From Eremophila alpestris peregrina (Eukaryota > Chordata > Aves > Passeriformes > Alaudidae), in assembly GCA_009792885.1 (NCBI GenBank), contig WMCF01000029.1, positions 7,606,503-7,670,502 of the forward strand: DNA of 64,000 nucleotides. Direction: 5' to 3'. This document shows, piece by piece, positions 26,901 to 38,900 of this stretch. Under the pieces are notes generated by a model. It did no database searches. It was given only the letters and a program-made list of their open reading frames with translations, and was not told the origin of the DNA. Position 1 is the first letter of the stretch, and every line of letters starts with the position of its first letter. The position numbers were made by a program, and so were the translations under genes.

Positions 26901-29900
26901 GCATTGTTGAGTCTGATGTAGGGGATTCTTTCTATATCAGAACTCATTTTGAATATGAGAAGGAATCTCCTTATGGACTGAGTTTCAATAAAGGGGAAGT
27001 GTTCCGGGTGGTGGACACTCTGTACAATGGCAAACTGGGCTCCTGGCTGGCCATTCGAATTGGGAAGAACCATAAGGAAGTGGAAAGAGGTATCATACCT
27101 AACAAAAACAGGTACGATCCTGCAGTAGTTACATTGCTGATTCAAACCCACCATTTCAAATGGTATCTGTAAAATGAATAACTGCAATTCCTTGCAGGAC
27201 ACAAGTTGATAGAATTGGTTCAGTAAGAAAAGGTGACAAAGTGTAAAACATACTGAAGTAAAATACCTCTGGATTTGCTTTTGACTTTGCACAGTCCATG
27301 AATAAGCTTTTTTTTCATTACAAGAGACAAGGATATAGTAAGTTTTAGGAATGTGATACCAGGCTCATTAGTTGTCTTGTAGTTCCTAATACAACAAAAG
27401 CTTGCTTCAGCTAGTGGCAGTGATTTTTTTGAGAGTGTAAGCTTGCTAGTCAGGCATTACTTCAGAAGCTGACTTCTCAGTAACTGGGATTTGTTGTCAC
27501 CTCAGAGCTGAGCAGCTGGCTAGTGTACAGTACACACTTCCAAAGACAGCAGGAGGAGACCGAGCAGACTTCTGGAGATTCCGAGGCTTGCGGAGCTCGA
27601 AAAGAAATCTCCGGAAGAGCAGAGAAGATCTTTCTGCCCAACCTGTTCAGACAAAGTTTCCTGCCTATGAAAGAGTTGTTCTTCGGGAAGGTATGGCTTT
27701 ACTCTTACAGGTTTGTGTGGTTTGGTTTGGAAAAGCCAATGTTGTGAAGTGCATCTTGCATTTGGTTTAAGCAATTGATGTATCTTGACTTTTCTTTTTC
27801 CTTCAATTCTAGCTGGGTTTCTCAGACCTGTTACCATTTTTGGTCCAATAGCTGATGTTGCACGGGAGAAACTTGCTAGAGAAGAACCAGATATCTTTCA
27901 AATTGCAAGTAAGTGTGAGATTGGGTTTTTCTGCAGTTAGGAAATAGCTTCCTTTGGGTACACTGTTTTCCACATTATTTCTTTAGTTAGCATATTTAAC
28001 AAGACATTGATAATTTAAAGGAACAGACTAAATGTAAGTTCTTCTACTACATTGCTGCTGATAATTCTCTGAAGAAATATTAGTTGTATTTATAGCCACC
28101 TCAAATTTCATTTTAATTCTGTATCTTATCCTGTTTCTAAGTGCTTTTGTAAAGATGTGACTTCTATGGCCATAATGATGGGTAGACCTTCATGTATGTA
28201 ATCATACCAGATATGTAATCAGAAGTGTCTTCAAGCTGAATTGATAGCTTGAGCTATGAAATGGTTTGTTTTATCTTAATAAGAGAATGTAGAATATGTT
28301 GTAAGCTTACAGTAGATTTTTCCTGTGTCCTCTTTACCAGAAAGTGAACCAAGAGATGCTGGTACTGACCAACGCAGCTCTGGCATTATTCGTCTGCACA
28401 CTATAAAGCAGATCATTGATAGAGTAAGTCTTCTGTTGTCACTGGACTTCTAACACAAGAAAATAAAACTGATAACATGAAGTAGAGTGCTTGGTGTTTT
28501 AAATGTGAAATGGTAACTTACTGTGTTTGCTTTAAAAATAACTTTGTCATCTTCCTATTGCTTGGTAAGAAAAAACCCACCACCCTTCTCCATATTAATA
28601 ACTGCAGCCTGGATGTACTCCTAGGCTTTATTCCAGAGGCTGTTGTCCTCTCTCCATTAAGGTTATTTTAAGCTGTTTTCTCTTTCATTTAAAGTCATGG
28701 TGTGACATTATAGCTAGAAATGGTTACTTTATTTGTGGGGTTGTTAGTTTTGCCCCATCCCAGTGTACAAATTGATCACTTGACATAATTCTTTAGTGTG
28801 AGGACTGAGGATTCTTCCATCTCCGTACCTTAATATCCTTAAACCCTCTACCATTAGTGCATTATATGAGGCTCACCTATTTATTTCCTTACTAAAAACA
28901 AACTGGAAGATTTTCAGATGCTGAAGTATGAGAGGGAAAAAAGCTATTATATAGCAGCAAAGTCAGTATGCTTCATGCTGTGTGCCTAAATGCATGAATG
29001 AAAGCTGGCCAAGTTCTGCATTCACTGTGATATTTTTTTTGTAAAAAGGAAGATAGATGTGTGTAATGGGACTGTGTATTGTGATTTAGTTTTGGGGTTT
29101 TTTTGTCTATTTACAGAATGCTGATAGGAAACTGCTTATTTTTATTTCAGTGTCTGCTTACTTTGAGGAGATTTTTTAAAAAATAGAATCAAATGTAAAA
29201 AAATCCTAGAGTTTTACAGTGGTCCTACAGTTCAAAATGCATATGCCTGTTTAGGCTGTTATTGGAATTGGTTTGGTTTTTATTATTCTGTTCATTCAAA
29301 TGGGAGAAGGATTTAAATCAATACTTTGAAACAGTGAATTCGGTAAAGGTAATAGAAAATTAGTTTGTGGAGTATGTTAAAAAATTTTCATGTAAGACAT
29401 AAATGATTCACTTTCTTGCCTCTGTCCTTTTTGTCACTACAGGACAAACATGCATTATTAGATGTCACTCCCAATGCAGTGGACCGGCTGAATTATGCCC
29501 AGTGGTATCCCATTGTGGTGTTCCTAAATCCTGATTCTAAGCAGGGAGTGAAGACCATGAGAATGAGGCTGTGCCCAGAGTCACGAAAAAGTGCCAGAAA
29601 GCTGTATGAAAGAGCTCACAAGCTGCGCAAAAACAATCACCATCTCTTCACTAGTAAGTCATTTACTAACTCCATTAGGATTTCTGAGAGGGAAGGGGAG
29701 GCAAGGTGAGAACAGCTTCTACCTCCAGGATTTTCTGCAAATGGAACAGGTCAAGCAGTGATGGACTTGCTCAGGCTTCCCCATTCAATAACCAGTAGTT
29801 AACTGGTGTGTGCATCGCTGGCACATGAGTGCACAAATGTAAAGCAATCTGAAACATCAGAATGACATTTCTTATAGATCTAGTGGCTTTGCAGGATCAT

Positions 29901-32900
29901 CAGCCAAAATCAAAACTTGAATAAAGAGGAAAATGATGTAACTTTACTGTTTTAATCTGGCCAAACTCAAGCCTCTCATTATTCTAAGCTGCTGTTAGTT
30001 CAGTGTTTCCTGTGGGATAAAATGTCCCAAACCACATGAGGCCTTAAGGTTACTTTGGATACTAATATTTACATTACTATTTAAATCTTATAGTTTTAAC
30101 CTACCAGTTTACATTGCTTTTATTACTCATGGTACAGATTCCTCTTGTAGTTCTGCAGAAATCGTAAGTCAAACTAATCTGCTGTACTTCTAGCTACCAT
30201 TAACTTGAATTCAATGAATGAAGGATGGTATGGAGCTCTTAAGGAAGCAATTCAGCAACAACAGAACCAACTAGTGTGGGTTTCAGAAGGAAAGGTAAGA
30301 AATAATGTTTGGGGAAAATGGGAAAACAGTATTCATGAGAGATTGTCTGTGAAGATCTAAGGCAGTAATGCTTCCTGGCTGTGTGAGCTGCTCAAAACTG
30401 ATTTGTTACTACATTAGAGCACTTTCTCTGTTAATGAGAGCTGTACAGTTGTTCTTATGCATGTAGCAGTGTGGCAAGGGAGCATTTGCTCTCTGGCATC
30501 GTTAACTGGAGATGTATTAATGGTGTGAAGATGGGATGGATTTTCATAGAAGAACTTCTGGGAATTTCACTGCATGGGTACTCAGGGCTGGGATTGCCTG
30601 ATGATGGAATGTGTTTTTCATTATTATAAAAGCAAGTGGCATCTTCATGTTCTTTCTGACCTTTCTGAGAAGAGTTGTGAGAAAACACATGAAATCAGAA
30701 GTTAGTGTTCTGTGTTCCCCACTAAAACTCCACTTACCTTCTTGAGCTGCATGGTACTCTGTGCACATTAGATACATCCTCTTGAAGAACTATTGTCAAG
30801 TGAAGTGCCAACTAAACGTAAGCAAATGATGCAAAAGGTATTGCTACAGGTTTCTTAATTAGATCTGGATTAGACCTTAGCTCCTTCTATGTACCTGCAC
30901 AGTAATGATTCTGATATCATATACCACTTTAAAGTGCAGCTCTGTATTTTTCCAAGCACTTTGATATCTGTGGACACTGCACTATGCCCCCCTCCCTTAC
31001 ACTGATTGTCATCTGGTCCCTTAGTAAAATGATTCAAAGAGCTAGGCTGCAGGTCAGTCTTTTAGGTCTAAGCTTAACATACTCAGTGACAGAAACCTGA
31101 TTTCTTGTCCCCTGTGATGCTATTGGTAGCAAATTTGATAAAACGCCCACGTTCTACATTGCAAGAGAAAAAGGGTGTTCTTTAAAAGGTATTTCAATAA
31201 ATGTGTGCCCTGATTTTGTTTGCCACAGGCAGATGGTGCTACAAGTGATGATCTTGATTTACACGATGACCGCCTTTCTTACCTCTCCGCTCCCGGCAGT
31301 GAGTATTCCATGTACAGCACAGACAGCAGACACACGTCTGACTATGAGGACACTGACACAGAAGGGGGTGCTTATACGGATCAAGAACTGGATGAAACTC
31401 TCAATGATGAGGTTGGGACTCCTCCTGAATCTGCTATTACACGCTCCTCTGAACCTGTTCGAGAGGATTCTTCCGGAATGCATCATGAGACTCAGACTTA
31501 CCCTGCTTATGCATCTCAAGCTCAGCCACAGCCAAATCTCAGAATAGACTCTTCAGGATTTAAAACAACTACTACTCAGCCGGTAAGAAAGTCATTTTAT
31601 ACACTGACCACTCTACACTTCAGGTGGCAAGTTCTCTTGAATAAGAAATATCCATTTATATTCTGCTTATCAGTGTTGTGTGTGCATACAAGACTCTGTC
31701 AAAAGCAACAATACATTACAGTGAATTGGAGAATCAGCTTGTCCTGCCTGTTTTAGTGACTCATTGACAGGAGGGGGATTGAAGTACCATTCCACTTTGA
31801 TTAAATGTTTTGCTTTTATAGTCAACCTAATGAATTTCTGGAAGTGCTAGTGCATGATACTATCAGTACATTTCATTCTACATCTAGCTGCATTGGTCAG
31901 AGCATCACTTAAATTATTTTAATATAAATCAAAAAGTCATACATTGATTCAATAGCAGTATATTTAAAATATTTTAAACACTTCACAGAAAGCAGAAGCC
32001 TCACCTGCAGTCCCTTACCTTTCCCCGTCGCCTGAATCAAACCCTGCAACCTCATCAGCCTCTGCAGTAAATGCTAATGTAAACCTGACTAATGTCAGAC
32101 TGGAGGAGCCTACTGCTGCTCCTTACAACTCTTACCAACCACAAGCGGGCCCCTTAAGAGCACCGAGTACTGAGGGAGCTCATGTAGTGCTAAGAGACCA
32201 AGAGCCATCATCCTTATCGCCGCACATAGACCCAGCAAAGGTACCTGTGCCACATTGTCCTGCTGATTGCCTGCTGTACATCCAGCTAGCACATGATCTT
32301 TGTTTTGCCCTTATTTGAAGAATTCCTTCTGATTTTTTTTTTTCTTCAAAGAGAATCATGTAGGTTACAAAAAAACAGCTCATCTGAATTGCTAAGCATC
32401 ATGGAATGTTTTGTGTGCATGGCTTCAAACTCTATCCTTTTCACTTCTCAAAAACATGACTTTTTAAAAAAGGCTGCATTCTGTATTTTGATTTTACTTT
32501 GTGTGACTTCCTTAGCTTGTCAACATTCTCCTGTTAATGAGGCCTTGAGAAAAATCTGATTTCCCTAAAATTTAAATGATGCCAAATCATTGATCATGAA
32601 GTTGAGTCCAGTTTGTTGAATGACTTTATATACTTCTTCAGCAATGCTAGAATTATCTTAGTGTATTTATATATTTCACTTCCACTCTTTCCACGTTCTG
32701 AAAAAATTGCAGTTGTCCCCCTGAACACCAAACCCCAGACATGAGGCTATTACCTTTGTCTTTCTCTTCTGATCTACTTACATATTTTTTCTTAAAAATT
32801 GACTAAAAGGGGTCTCTTGAATCACAAAGTTCAGCTTCCTCTGGTTGCAAACATCTGCATCAAATGATTCTGCTTTTAAACAAAATTAAAGCCAATATTT

Positions 32901-35900
32901 AAAACCTGGGTTTGCTTCAAATACTGCCGTTCAACTGCAGCTGTAGTTACTCTTCATTTTAGCTGAGAGGTGTCTTTCTCTAACAGGTGTACCGAAAGGA
33001 TCCGTACATTAATGAAGAAGCATCCAGACAAAGCTACGTCTTAAAACAGCCAGCAATTAATCACCCAGTGCAGAAACAGGAAAGAGACCCCAATCTGATC
33101 TATGAATCCCAGGCTCAGTATGCAGAAAAACAACCGAGTAGGGATTATGAACAGTCCACATACAGGTATGACTCCAGTAACTATGTAGATCAGTTTTCTC
33201 GTGGTTATGACCCTCGCCTGCATTATGATGACCGTGTGCCTCCCTACGAGGAGCACTGGACATACTATGAGGAGAAACAGCCCTATAACCAAACAAGAAC
33301 AGCTTACGAGAACCAGCCTCCTCGGGATCTCGATTCCAGACAAAATCTAGAAGAGAGCACAGAACGCAGCTATTACCCAGCACAACCTCGTTTCGAGGAG
33401 CCCCCTGCAATGAGCTATGACAGCAGGCCTCGCTACGAGCACGCACCCAAGAACTTCAGCCTGCCACAAGTGCGATACGAGGATCAGCACGCGGTGGGAT
33501 ACGACAGCCACGGCCGATACAAGCCAGAGGCTCAGCCATACCAGTCAGCCATATCTCGCTCTCCTGAACCCAAGCAGTACTTTGACCCGCACATAAGGGG
33601 CTATGAACAAGGTCCTCCTCAAGCTTACAATGCTAAAGCTGGACAATACGAGCCTTCTCATAGCACTTCAGGTGTTTCCCTTCCTCCTCCCCCTTCATCA
33701 CAAACCAAACCAGAAGTTTTGCCTTCCAACAGTAAACCACTGCCTACACCACCATCTCTAGCTGAGGAAGAAGAAGATCCAGCCATGAAACCGCAGTCTG
33801 TGCGAAGTAGGGTTAAGATATTTGAAAGGAGAAGATCCCCATCTTTGGAAAAAATGAAGGATACGAGTGATACATCAACTGTCAAGGTAAGTCATTTAAG
33901 TTTTCTAGTTCCTGCTTTTTTGCTAATGAGACTGCACTGCAAGAAGTAAAATACTGTCTCAAAAACAAAGCTTTACTGCTTGTGAAATATTGCCTTTAGC
34001 AACCTGAATGTGGTATGTTTTAAAAGCAGAACCCAAACACTTCTTGTGAAAACACCTGCCAGGGGTCTTGCTATACTGGAAACTTCTCCAATTCTTTTTT
34101 TGCTAGTACTTGTTTTTTTCTTCTGGAGGATGGGAAGGTAGTCTTAATTTTCTTAATCATAAAGTGCTTTATCTTTCTAAATGTTAGAATTTAAGAGAAT
34201 ATGCTGTGCTTTTCTTTACAGCCTCCAGAACTAGCACCTAAGCCTGCACTCACAAGTGTGAGTGGTCCAAAACCAACTTCTCAAAGCCAGTATGAGCACG
34301 AGAAAACAACCTACAGGTAGATGCACAACTGATTAAATATAGTTTTCAATATGAGTTCAGAATATTCAGAAACACATCTTAGTGCTTCAAATTGGAAACT
34401 GCAGAGAGCAGTTGGAGTGTGTCAGTATGGTTTGTGTATCAATAGTAAAGCAGGGCGTGAAATCAGTTCTCATGGGTGTGGTTGCTTGGAGGTGGGGAAA
34501 GATACAATGATTTCTCAGCTTTTTTGAAGGAAGAAACTTATTAAGTATCTCTGTTCTACTTTTTTCTATCTTTAATTGAGCTAATTAGAAAGCAAAATGA
34601 AAAGGTAAGGCATAAGGGAAATAAGGATTTTGTTATGGCATGTCACAACTGTCTAGTTTCCATGCAGTATAGGTAAAAAGGCAAGGTGTGCAATTCTAAG
34701 AATGACATGTTCATTGCTTTATTACTAGCTAGGTTATAAAATAGAGCTGTAATTTGGGCACTTATGCTTGTTCAGCTGGGCAAGGTAACTGTATATTATT
34801 CTTCTTGGTCAGGGCCCCAGAACCACAGAGACCTCAAGTGAAGCCTCCTGAAGACATTGTGCGTTCCAATCACTACGATCCTGAGGAGGATGAGGAGTAC
34901 TACCGCAAGCAGCTCTCCTACTTCGATCGCAGGAGTTTTGAGAACAAGCCATCGGCGCAGGTTCCTGCCAGCCACCACCCTGAGCCCACCAAGCCAATAC
35001 ATTCTCAGAATCAGCTGAATTTCAGCAATTACTCCAAGTAAGTTTGGGTTCTTTGGTGTTTTAATTTGAAAAAGGAGTGGGGCACCTAAGACTAAAACAG
35101 CTTGTGTTCAGTGGAGTTCAGGGGCTTGTGGTACTGAAATGAAATTTTGTATTCATGAAATCTGAAGTTTCTGTTTATGTGTAGCTTTAGTTTAAAAACA
35201 CATACCTGTATAGCTTCTTATTTTGGTAAATTAATAATTTTTGCAGGTATCAGGGCCTTCAACGTGGTACTTTTACTAACTAGCATACAATCATAGAATT
35301 GTTTAGATTGGGAAAGACCACTGAGATCAAATCCAACCATAACCTAAACCATAGCACTGCCAGGTCTACCACTTAAATCAGTCCCTAAATTCTACAACTA
35401 CACATCTTTTCACCTCCAGGGATGGTGACTCCACGACTTCCCTGGGCAGCCTGTTCCAATGTTTGATAACCCTTTCAGTGAAGAAATATTTCTCAATATC
35501 CAACCTAAAGCACAATTTGAGGTCACTTCCTCCTGTCCTGTCACTTCTTACCAGGCGAGACTGACCCCCACCTGGCTACAGTCTCACTTTAGTGAGTTGT
35601 AGACTGAAGATGTCTCTGCTGAGCCTCCTTCAGGCTCAGCCCCTCAGCTGCAATTCACAAGACTTGTGCTCCAGACCCTTCCCCAGCCCTGTTGCCATTT
35701 TCTGGACCTGCTCAATGTTCTCCTTGCAGTGAGGGCCCCAGAACTGGGCACAGCACTTGAGGTGTGGCCTCAGCAGTGCCCAGTACTGCAGGACAGTCAC
35801 TGCCCTGGTCCTGCTGGACACACCATGGCTGGCACAGGCCAGGTGCCATCGGCCCCCTTGGCCACCTGGGCACACCTGGCTCATGTTCAGCTGCTGTTGA

Positions 35901-38900
35901 GCAGCACCCTGGGGCCTTTTGCATCTTCCCAGCCCTTCTGCCCCAGCCTGTGGCACTGCAGGGTTGGTGTAAGCCAAGGGCAGGAGCCAGCCCTGGGCCT
36001 TCCTGAAGCTCACACAGCTGGCCTCAGCCCACTGATCCAGCCTGTCCAGGTCCCTCTACTGAGCTTCCCTACCCTCCAGCAAATCAACATCCCCACTTCA
36101 TTTGGAGTAACCCATGAACTTACTGGGGGAGTGCTCTCAAAACCCTCATCAAGATCATTGGTTGTGTTTTGTTTATGATCATAAGCAGGACATAACAAAG
36201 TATTTTCTTAGTCTAATACAGTAGTGCCTACACATCTTTCAAAGCAAAGATTTTGATTTATTCCAGTTCTGCATGGATTTGTTCTTGTGCACGTTAGCTG
36301 TGTTTGACATTAGGAAACTGAGCCTTTAGGGAATATGCTGAGGCCAGAATTTAATCTGTTGATGGAAACATCTGTTTCCTGTATTATTTTGCTTCCTTGA
36401 TTTGGAACGTTTTGATACAGAAATTGTGTGAAAGCTCATACACAGATTTAGCTCAGGTAAAGAACTGGCTATTTTGGAGGGTACTTAAAGAAACTTTTTG
36501 AATACTTTCCACAGTTACCTAAATTTGTTTTGATTCTGTAAATTTGCTTTGAAATTGTAACAAGATGTTTGTAGCTGTTACTGTGAAAAGCTACCTTGGC
36601 TCTCTGCATGCAGCCTGAAAATCGGGTGGTTTTGAAGGCTTTGGTTATACTCCTGCTTGAAACATGGACTGTTCAGGTCAATATGAAAATCTGGCTGCCT
36701 TAATGTAAATGAGATCTTTACAATGAAATAATAAATTAGGTAGCTGAAGTTTTGTAAGTTGAGTGTATGTGCAAGGTATCTTTTGTGTACTTGATACACC
36801 ATGTTTTAGTGCTCGTCTCAGAGGATTTGAGCTGGGACTTGGGAATCCAGTTCTTATTTGTTTGGTCATTGTCTCTGATATTCCATTGTCTTTGTGACCT
36901 GAGAATGTTGGAATTCTCCAAAAAGCTTGATAGATTTTAAAGGTTTCTCTTTTTTTTTTCCCCATAATGATGTCTATATTGGGTATCTGTAACCAGTTCT
37001 GATTTTCAGGCAAGGATACTTCTTATCCTTCCTTTTCATTTGTCCAGTGTCTTCTGGTGGAAAGATAAGAGCTTAGCTGTTCTGCCCTCTGGGCATCATA
37101 GGCACAGACCTAAGAAAACTGTCCTGGCTGGCCTCATAGCAGTAATTCTCAAAACTGCACTCTCAGACACAAAAGCCAGTGTTACCCCCAGATGATCCAT
37201 TTTGGTCTGTAGGCACGGACTGTGTTGCCATTGGAAATGAAAATCATGCTTTGGGAGAAGGGTTGTGAGCTTTCATCAAGTCATTGTGAGGATTGTAAAA
37301 TTCTTCAGAGTGTTGAAAGCTTTCATTGTACACTTGTCATTTTCTGCGGTGTTATCATTGTGAAAAGCATGAGAGGCAGACACAACTATTGCATTCTTGG
37401 TGCAGAACAGCTCATGGTTGAGAGAGATTGTTCCATATTTCTACCTACTGCTTCTGTCTGCTGTGACACTTCATTCATTGGCTGCTCAGTTGTGGTTTTG
37501 TTTTGGTTGTGAGTTAGTGTATAACTTCAGGGCATGTATGTATGGGAAGGTGACCTCTTACTGCCACAGAGGAGTAACATAATGCTGGTTTTAAGGCTGA
37601 CAATTTCATGTATCATGTGGGACAAACATGTGTTGTGTTTTTGCTTTGTGAAAGAATGTAACCCTTAACAGGAAGGAACAGACATGGGAAAGAAAATTTA
37701 CCCAGGGTTGTCCAGTGCAAATAGACAAATACTAAAATATTAATGTCAGTGGAAAGAGATAAACAAGAATTGCTGATCAGTTGGACAGTGCTGCCTCTAG
37801 TACACTGCAGTGTCCTTGTGTGGAAACACAAACCAACTGCTGTCTTGTGGAAGCATTCATGTTTAGGACTCTCCTTTCACCAGCTTCCACATTGTTCCTG
37901 TTACTTGCTCAGTATCAATCTTTTTTTCCCAATGAATTTCTATGGTAATTGCTATTCTGTGAATAAACTCTTCTAAAAATAAACAGGACTAAATTTGGAT
38001 TATACAGGAACTGTTGATTATGCAATCTCTTGCTTCTGAATAATCCGTATAATGTATTCTGGGTACAGAGGACAGATTTTATTTATTCATGAGCAATAGC
38101 TACAACTTTCTTAGTGTTAAATATTAATGTGAAACATCAAATTATGTAAAGTTCTTTGCCACTGAGTATGTATGGTGACAGTAGGTATTTTTCCCACTAC
38201 AAATTACTTTACTCTTTTATTTTGTTGGGGTTTATTTTCATAATTTAGGAAATTTATGCCATTGCTAAAGCTGCTTTGTAGGGATAATGCCACATCTGCA
38301 TGTTACAGTTGTCAGGAACCATAGAATAAGGCATAGTTTCTCTTGATGTGAGAAAATAGTACAACTTGTAAATGGGTGTGTTTCAGTGGATCTAGCTGAA
38401 GCGATTTGGGGCAGATATCCCCATGGCTGAGAGCAGTGGATTTGTTGCTGCTTGGTTCAGTGTAGTTACCTGCTTTAGCCTGACATGCTGCAGAGTGAGG
38501 CAGCTTTGCAAATTTCTGTGCTGAGTACAGTTAAGAGTACTCACACGAGCAGCTGCAGCCTCAGCTGAGGAGGCAGTGAGGAGCACTGGCTGTCTGCTAG
38601 CTGGAGTCTATTGAGCATCAGCAAAGCAGTTGCTGTTGCACCCATAGGCTTTTAACCTGGGTCCCACTGCTTCATTCTAGGGGCTCATTTCAAATTAAAG
38701 TAGCAATTTTGTAATCAAGATGAAGTGGAAAACAGGTTAGAAAACAGCCAGGCAATAATTAGGGGAACTTCATTTATACAGCTTCTCAGGGTAAGGGATC
38801 ACTGTGCTGTGGATCACTTTGGCTGCATACAGGTTCTGGGCAGTGTGGGTTGGGATTGTGTCTGACCCTTGGGCAGGAGCCTGTGACAGAATGTGCTTCA

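Larger units (their letters stand above)
23475..31988 (+). other. TJP1: TJP1 introns between W8 and W19
   Basis: The introns here are 122 bp to about 1.1 kb: 23475-24572, 24679-25496, 25648-26172, 26282-26891, 27112-27505, 27691-27812, 27909-28340, 28424-29442, 29654-30193, 30295-31228 and 31583-31988. All begin GT and end AG. The only low-complexity sequence of note is an ACAC/AAAC stretch at 26445-26491. Confidence 0.75.

Noticed and set aside
26867..27172. Single-exon 101-codon ORF
   Set aside because: It is the SH3 exon W12 read through its donor; the splice sites at 26891 and 27112 are clear.
33041..33885. Antisense frames of 75-129 codons
   Set aside because: They overlap the conserved 900-nt TJP1 exon and follow its biased codon composition.
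35636..36198. Long open frames of 125 and 170 codons on both strands
   Set aside because: They lie inside the antisense CR1; the minus-strand frame is the decayed end of its ORF2 and the + frame is its shadow.
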